Assembly: GCF_004006395.2 (NCBI RefSeq) | Contig: NZ_CP029758.2 | Span: 2,108,001 to 2,172,000 of the forward strand | DNA: 64,000 nucleotides | Origin: Clostridium sp. AWRP | Lineage (GTDB): Bacteria > Bacillota > Clostridia > Clostridiales > Clostridiaceae | Reading direction: 5' to 3' | Shown: one piece after another, positions 61,467-64,000 of the stretch | Numbering within the stretch: position 1 is the first letter of the stretch | Layout of the letters: every line of letters starts with the position of its first letter | Translations under genes and position numbers: made by a program | The notes under the pieces: model-generated | What the model saw: only the letters and a program-made list of their open reading frames with translations | Database searches by the model: none | What the model was told of the DNA's origin: nothing

Positions 61467-64000
61467 ATGAAGATAACTGAAATATCTGTAAAAAGGCCAG
61501 CAGCAATGTGGATGGTAGTAATTTTATTAGTTGCACTTGGTGTTTTTGGCTATTCAAAAATGGGAGCAAATTTACTACCATCTATGAATAATCCCGTTAT
61601 AACGGTTAGTACAATTTACAGTGGTGCTGGTGCTGATGATATTAAAAAAGATGTTATAAAACCAATAGAAGATTCAGTATCAGGAATAAGTGGTGTTGAT
61701 ACAATTAATTCAACAGCAAAAGAAGGTTATGGTACTGTTACAATAACTTTTAAATCCACTACTAATTTAAACACTGCATATTCAGATGTCCAAAAGGCAG
61801 TTGAAAATGCTTCATCAAAGCTTCCTGAAGATGCTAATAAGCCTACTATACTTAAATTAGATACTAATGCTATACCAGTTTTAGCAATTTCTCTAAATGG
61901 AAATGTAAGCTACGATGAACTATATAATGAATCTGATATATTAAAACAAAAGCTAGAAAAAATATCCGGTGTGGGAAGCGTGACCTTAATGGGTGCTGAT
62001 AAAAAGCAGTTAATGATAAAACTTGATAAAACTGCTATGGAATATTACGGCGTCAGCACTAATACTGTAATGGGCAGATTAAAGTCAGTTAACCTAAATG
62101 TACCTGCTGGTGAAATTAAGCAGGACAAGCAAGACCAAGCTGTTAGGGTAATTGGTCAATTTCATAGTATAGATGATGCTAAAAATATGCTAGTGCCCAC
62201 AGCAAATGGAGGAAGTGTACGTCTTGGTGAAATTGCTGAAATAAAGCTAGAGGCGCCAGATGCAACTACACAGATAAGATTTAATGGTAAAAAAACTATG
62301 GCAATTGTAGTTGGGAAGCAAAGTGATGCCAATGTAGTAGAAGTAGCAAATGGTGTAAAAAAACAGTTAGAATCAATTAAAAAGGGTATTCCAAGTGATA
62401 TTAAAATTGATATTAAAATTGATATTGCCTTTGATACCACTACTTTTATTACTTCTTCATTAAAGCAAGTACAGCACAACCTTATAGAAGGAATTATAAC
62501 TACTGCAGTTGTACTTTACTTATTCTTTCGTAGTTTTCGTTCTTCTTTAGTTGTTTTAGTTGCTATACCTACATCACTTATAGCTACCTTCTTTATGATG
62601 TATAAATTTAATTTTACTCTCAATATGCTGTCTCTTATGGGATTATCTTTGGTTGTAGGTACATTGGTGGATGATTCTATAGTTGTAATAGAAAGTATAC
62701 AAAGGCATTTAGGTTTAGGTAAAGATCCTATAAGAGCAGCTATTGATGGACGTGATGAAGTAGGAATGGCTGCTGTAGCTATAAGTCTTTGTGACATAGT
62801 CGTATTTGCACCTATTTCCCTTATGTCTGGTATGATAGGGCAGTTGTTTAGAGAATTTGGTCTCACAATAGTAGTAGCCACAATATTTTCCCTTTTAGTA
62901 TCCTTTACAGTTACACCAATGCTTTCATCTCGCATACTTAAAAAAGAAAATAGAGAAAAAGAAATCAAGAAAGATGGCTTTTTTAGCAAGGTTCTAGAAA
63001 AATATAAAAGTACTCTAATATGGTCCTTAGAACATAGAAAAAAGGTATTATCTGCTGTTATTATCTGTATAGTATTCAGTATTGCTCTTATACCAATGGG
63101 AATATTAAAATCTGAGTTTATACCTACAGCTGATCAAGGTAGTTTTACTATTGACCTTGCCCTTACGCCAGGTTCTACCTTAAAGCAAACGGATGAAAAA
63201 ATTACTCAGGTTGAAAAATATTTAAAGAATATGAAAGAAGTAAAAAGCTACTTTACGATGGTTGGCTCAAATGGACAAGGAAGTTCAGATAAGGCTACAG
63301 GTGAAATTATGGTTAACTTAGTTCCTAAAAATGAACGTAAAAAAAGCCAAACCAAGTTAGCAGCACAAGTTCGTGACTTTGGTAAAACCATGACTGGAGT
63401 AGATTTCACTGTAACAGAATCACAATCTGGTGGTGGAAGCAGTAAGCCTGTTTCTATCAGCATAAAAGGAGATGATCAGAGTACCTTAGAGGATTTATCA
63501 AAGCAAGTTGAAAAAATAGTAAAAGCAGTGCCTGGAGTTATTGATGTAAGTAATTCTTCTAATATAAAAAGCAGTGAACTAAGAGTAAATATAGATAGTT
63601 TAGCTGCTGCACAATATGGAGTTTCATCAGCTGATATAGGAAGTACTGTAAGAACTGCTTTGGCAGGTACTAAAGCAGGAGTATATAGAGTGAATAATAC
63701 AGAAAATGATATAACAATTAAATTTATGAATGGTCAGGTAAAAAATGCTGAAGATATTAAATCTATAAAAATTACAAATGTATCTGGGCAACAAATACCA
63801 TTAGGTGAAGTTGCTTCAATTGTAAAAGCAGATAGTGAACCATCAATATCTAGAGAAGATAAACAGGATGTTGTTACTATAGGTGCAAATCTTCAAGGTA
63901 GAGTTCTTGGAGAAGTAACAAAGGATATAAAAGCTAAATTAAAATCGCTATCTATACCTGAAGGTTACAGTATAAGCTATGGAGGAACTCAAAAGAATAT
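61467..64000 (+). CDS. RND-family efflux permease, N-terminal part (cut by window end)
   Basis: A membrane pump of the AcrB/MdtB (HAE1-like) superfamily. 844 codons are visible and the frame stays open to the end. It starts with ATG nine bases after AGGAGG. MKITEISVKRPAAMWMVVI is the family's first helix, followed by a large outer domain, then a helix set with the intramembrane GTLVDDSIVVIES motif (the two Asp of the proton relay) near 404-415, and the second outer half near 545-840. RND pumps in Gram-positive bacteria lack an outer-membrane partner. No adaptor precedes it. A kinase remnant and a large operator-like palindrome stand upstream. Confidence 0.93.
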   Translation, partial: MKITEISVKRPAAMWMVVILLVALGVFGYSKMGANLLPSMNNPVITVSTIYSGAGADDIKKDVIKPIEDSVSGISGVDTINSTAKEGYGTVTITFKSTTNLNTAYSDVQKAVENASSKLPEDANKPTILKLDTNAIPVLAISLNGNVSYDELYNESDILKQKLEKISGVGSVTLMGADKKQLMIKLDKTAMEYYGVSTNTVMGRLKSVNLNVPAGEIKQDKQDQAVRVIGQFHSIDDAKNMLVPTANGGSVRLGEIAEIKLEAPDATTQIRFNGKKTMAIVVGKQSDANVVEVANGVKKQLESIKKGIPSDIKIDIKIDIAFDTTTFITSSLKQVQHNLIEGIITTAVVLYLFFRSFRSSLVVLVAIPTSLIATFFMMYKFNFTLNMLSLMGLSLVVGTLVDDSIVVIESIQRHLGLGKDPIRAAIDGRDEVGMAAVAISLCDIVVFAPISLMSGMIGQLFREFGLTIVVATIFSLLVSFTVTPMLSSRILKKENREKEIKKDGFFSKVLEKYKSTLIWSLEHRKKVLSAVIICIVFSIALIPMGILKSEFIPTADQGSFTIDLALTPGSTLKQTDEKITQVEKYLKNMKEVKSYFTMVGSNGQGSSDKATGEIMVNLVPKNERKKSQTKLAAQVRDFGKTMTGVDFTVTESQSGGGSSKPVSISIKGDDQSTLEDLSKQVEKIVKAVPGVIDVSNSSNIKSSELRVNIDSLAAAQYGVSSADIGSTVRTALAGTKAGVYRVNNTENDITIKFMNGQVKNAEDIKSIKITNVSGQQIPLGEVASIVKADSEPSISREDKQDVVTIGANLQGRVLGEVTKDIKAKLKSLSIPEGYSISYGGTQKN

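Noticed and set aside
62516..62989. 157-residue minus-strand frame inside the RND gene
   Set aside because: It is antisense to the conserved proton-relay helices of the pump and has no ribosome site.

Overview
The window is AT-rich, densely coded Firmicute DNA with strong AGGAGG-type ribosome sites, many TTG and GTG starts and a typical clostridial gene set: high-molecular-weight rubredoxin, ferritin, DUF1540, OsmC, MocR regulators, a CIRCE-controlled htpG and motAB. It reads as a chromosome segment of an anaerobic Clostridium. The rubredoxin fusion and gene style suggest the ljungdahlii/autoethanogenum/kluyveri/carboxidivorans neighbourhood, but that is inference. I see no tRNA, rRNA, CRISPR array, phage or intact insertion sequence. 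Both ends cut a gene: cytosine deaminase on the left and an RND efflux permease on the right.

Layout. 1-3.7 kb: end of codA, a DUF1540 protein, a tandem Mop molybdate-binding protein, a LysR regulator, an interspersed repeat and OsmC. 3.8-11.7 kb: D-2-hydroxyacid dehydrogenase, a divergent peptidase T, a large MalT-like LuxR ATPase regulator, a canonical peptidase T and a YjeM-like amino-acid antiporter; this looks like a peptide/amino-acid utilisation block. 11.8-16.3 kb: DUF3298 protein, EAL-HDOD signalling protein, two flavodoxin-fold reductases behind paired operators, and an AEC transporter. 16.3-20.3 kb: an XRE/membrane-protein operon with a perfect palindromic operator, a MarR-Fur operon with twin operators, PhzF and DUF1848. 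20.5-24.2 kb: a two-component system with a secreted propeller-like protein.

24.3-31.6 kb: second repeat copy, rubredoxin fusion (hrb) plus ferritin, and two cold-shock genes with matching leaders that bracket nudC, a MacB/FtsX-type ABC exporter and a flavodoxin. 31.7-35.8 kb: aminotransferase, MocR regulator, M50 protease and a small coiled-coil protein. 35.8-51.5 kb: two similar modules, each a two-component system plus an ABC-2 exporter, separated by a glycosyltransferase/flippase cluster, a ferritin-like protein, motBA and a secreted DUF5667 protein. 51.8-64 kb: MFS exporter, FIST sensor with a hybrid kinase whose receiver domain lacks its phosphoacceptor, htpG with CIRCE and a short leader ORF, a divergent APC permease/LysR pair, a histidine-kinase remnant, and an RND permease whose promoter -10 box opens a perfect 27-bp inverted repeat.

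The most unusual content is regulatory: four promoters carry perfect or near-perfect palindromes on or around their core elements, and three families of extragenic repeat occur. Functional calls rest on recognised motifs and family lengths read by eye; no database search was run.
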